From the NCBI RefSeq assembly GCF_021729075.1, contig NZ_JAJSAQ010000002.1, positions 62,001 through 126,000 on the forward strand: DNA of 64,000 nucleotides, in the 5' to 3' direction. Positions within the stretch are counted from its first letter, which is position 1; the number at the start of each line of letters is the position of its first letter. The notes below the pieces were generated by a model, which saw only the letters and a list, made by a program, of their open reading frames with translations, searched no databases and was not told where the DNA came from. Made by a program: the position numbers and the translations under genes. Origin of the DNA: Microbulbifer guangxiensis (lineage in GTDB: Bacteria > Pseudomonadota > Gammaproteobacteria > Pseudomonadales > Cellvibrionaceae). This document shows positions 63,282 through 64,000 of the stretch, piece after piece.

Positions 63282-64000
63282 TGCAGTCCGCCAACCCCCT
63301 CTTGCCCCTGAAGCTGCTCGTTCGCGACTGGCGCGGCGGCGAGCTGGCCCTGATCGCCACCGCCCTGGTGCTGGCGGTGACCTGCGTGACCGCCATCGCC
63401 CATTTCAGCGATCGCCTGACCCGCGCCATGTATATCCAGTCCCAGACCTTCCTCGCCGCCGAACGGGTGGTGAGCAGCAGCCGCCCGGTGGAACAGGGAT
63501 GGATGGCGGAAGCGGGCGACCGCGGCCTGGAACAGGCCGAGACCGTCCAGTTTGCCTCCATGCTGTCCGCCGGCGACCAGTTCCAGTTCGCCTCCATCAA
63601 GGCGGTCAGCGACGGCTACCCGCTGGTGGGCCACCTGGAAATGCGGCCCTCTGAAGAAGCTGAAGCCCGGGTCGTGCAACAGGGCCCGCCCCCCGGTGAA
63701 GTGTGGATGGAACCCCGCCTGCTGCCGTTGCTGGGACTCTCCATTGGCGACAGCCTGCAGATCGGCGAGTCCGACTTCACCGTCACCGGCCTCCTCGACC
63801 ACGAGCCGGATCGCAGCGACAACCTTTTCTCCATGGGCGCACGGGTGATGATGCACCGGGACGATCTGGAAGCCACCAATGTGGTCCAGCCCGGCAGCCG
63901 CGTCAGTTACCGCTACCTGTTTGCCGGCGACGACGCCGCCCTCAACGATTACTTCAAATGGCTGGAGCCCCGGCTGACCGAGCACCAGCGGGTGATCGAC
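63281..64000 (+). CDS. ybbP: FtsX-like permease YbbP, N-terminal part (cut by window end)
   Basis: The 240 visible codons start ATG 63281, sharing one base with the ybbA stop. LLVRDWRGGELALIATALVLAVTCVTAI is the first membrane segment; the following periplasmic domain has MEPRLLPLLGLSIGDSLQIGESDFTVTGLL, the MacB-PCD-like region of FtsX-family permeases. No stop occurs before 64000, so the gene continues outside the window. With YbbA it forms an inner-membrane ABC complex. Confidence 0.88.
   Translation, partial: MQSANPLLPLKLLVRDWRGGELALIATALVLAVTCVTAIAHFSDRLTRAMYIQSQTFLAAERVVSSSRPVEQGWMAEAGDRGLEQAETVQFASMLSAGDQFQFASIKAVSDGYPLVGHLEMRPSEEAEARVVQQGPPPGEVWMEPRLLPLLGLSIGDSLQIGESDFTVTGLLDHEPDRSDNLFSMGARVMMHRDDLEATNVVQPGSRVSYRYLFAGDDAALNDYFKWLEPRLTEHQRVID

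Overview
The window reads as chromosomal DNA of a GC-rich, probably marine gammaproteobacterium. The hda / DUF2066 / purM-purN / DUF3108 block, tesA-ybbA-ybbP, ttcA, sodB, class I fumarase, FadL-type porin and NhaA all point there. A Cellvibrionales (Microbulbifer-like) host is my best guess, from gene content only. No rRNA, tRNA, CRISPR array, insertion sequence or prophage block was found; one small phage-family gene is present. The only structural RNA gene I see is the SRP RNA on the minus strand at about 52.73-52.84 kb.

Layout. 0-4.6 kb: a 1264-residue lipoprotein made almost wholly of calcium-binding thrombospondin type-3 repeats, then a small outer-membrane barrel. 5-14 kb (minus): M49-like metallopeptidase lipoprotein, Atm1-type ABC exporter, CoA-type NUDIX hydrolase, and an RND pump with its adaptor. 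14-17.6 kb (plus): arginine/ornithine-type antiporter and arginine deiminase without arcB or arcC, then a zinc-ribbon NUDIX protein. 17.6-20 kb (minus): secreted esterase, YqfO-like protein, CnoX-like thioredoxin and a possible small ORF. 20.3-25.5 kb (minus): four genes joined by stop/start overlaps (membrane-anchored nitrilase-like amidase, FAD amine oxidase, C69 peptidase, HExxPGH lipoprotein peptidase). 25.6-39.5 kb: Mut7-C protein, nhaA, tlyA, DUF1272, phhB, two DUF885 lipoproteins, an unrecognised 330-residue protein, fumarase, a coiled-coil membrane protein, sodB and a tandem universal stress protein.

39.7-43.5 kb (plus): a second overlapped operon with a thymidine/AMP phosphorylase-family enzyme, a divergent PRPP-synthetase-like protein and a beta-CASP metallo-beta-lactamase nuclease, suggesting an RNA/nucleotide-ribose recycling module. 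43.5-49.8 kb: hda-DUF2066 diverging from purM-purN, then DUF3108 and fadL. 49.8-50.6 kb is a gene-free tract with an inverted repeat and a 182/167-bp tandem duplication. 50.6-57.1 kb: M2 (ACE-like) lipoprotein peptidase, SRP RNA, QueD-like protein, rsmE, DUF6249, alanine dehydrogenase diverging from an Lrp regulator across a perfect 15-bp palindrome. 57.3-64 kb: DUF962, macrodomain protein, putP, a phage-type protein, ttcA, tesA, ybbA and the start of ybbP (cut by the window end).

Themes: five lipid-anchored HExxH-type metallopeptidases in 48 kb, together with a C69 dipeptidase, alanine dehydrogenase, proline symporter and arginine deiminase, suggest a cell geared to peptide and amino-acid scavenging. 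The two overlapped operons (20.3-25.5 kb and 39.7-43.5 kb) are the best candidates for under-described systems. Functions are assigned by motif and family recognition only; no database search was run.
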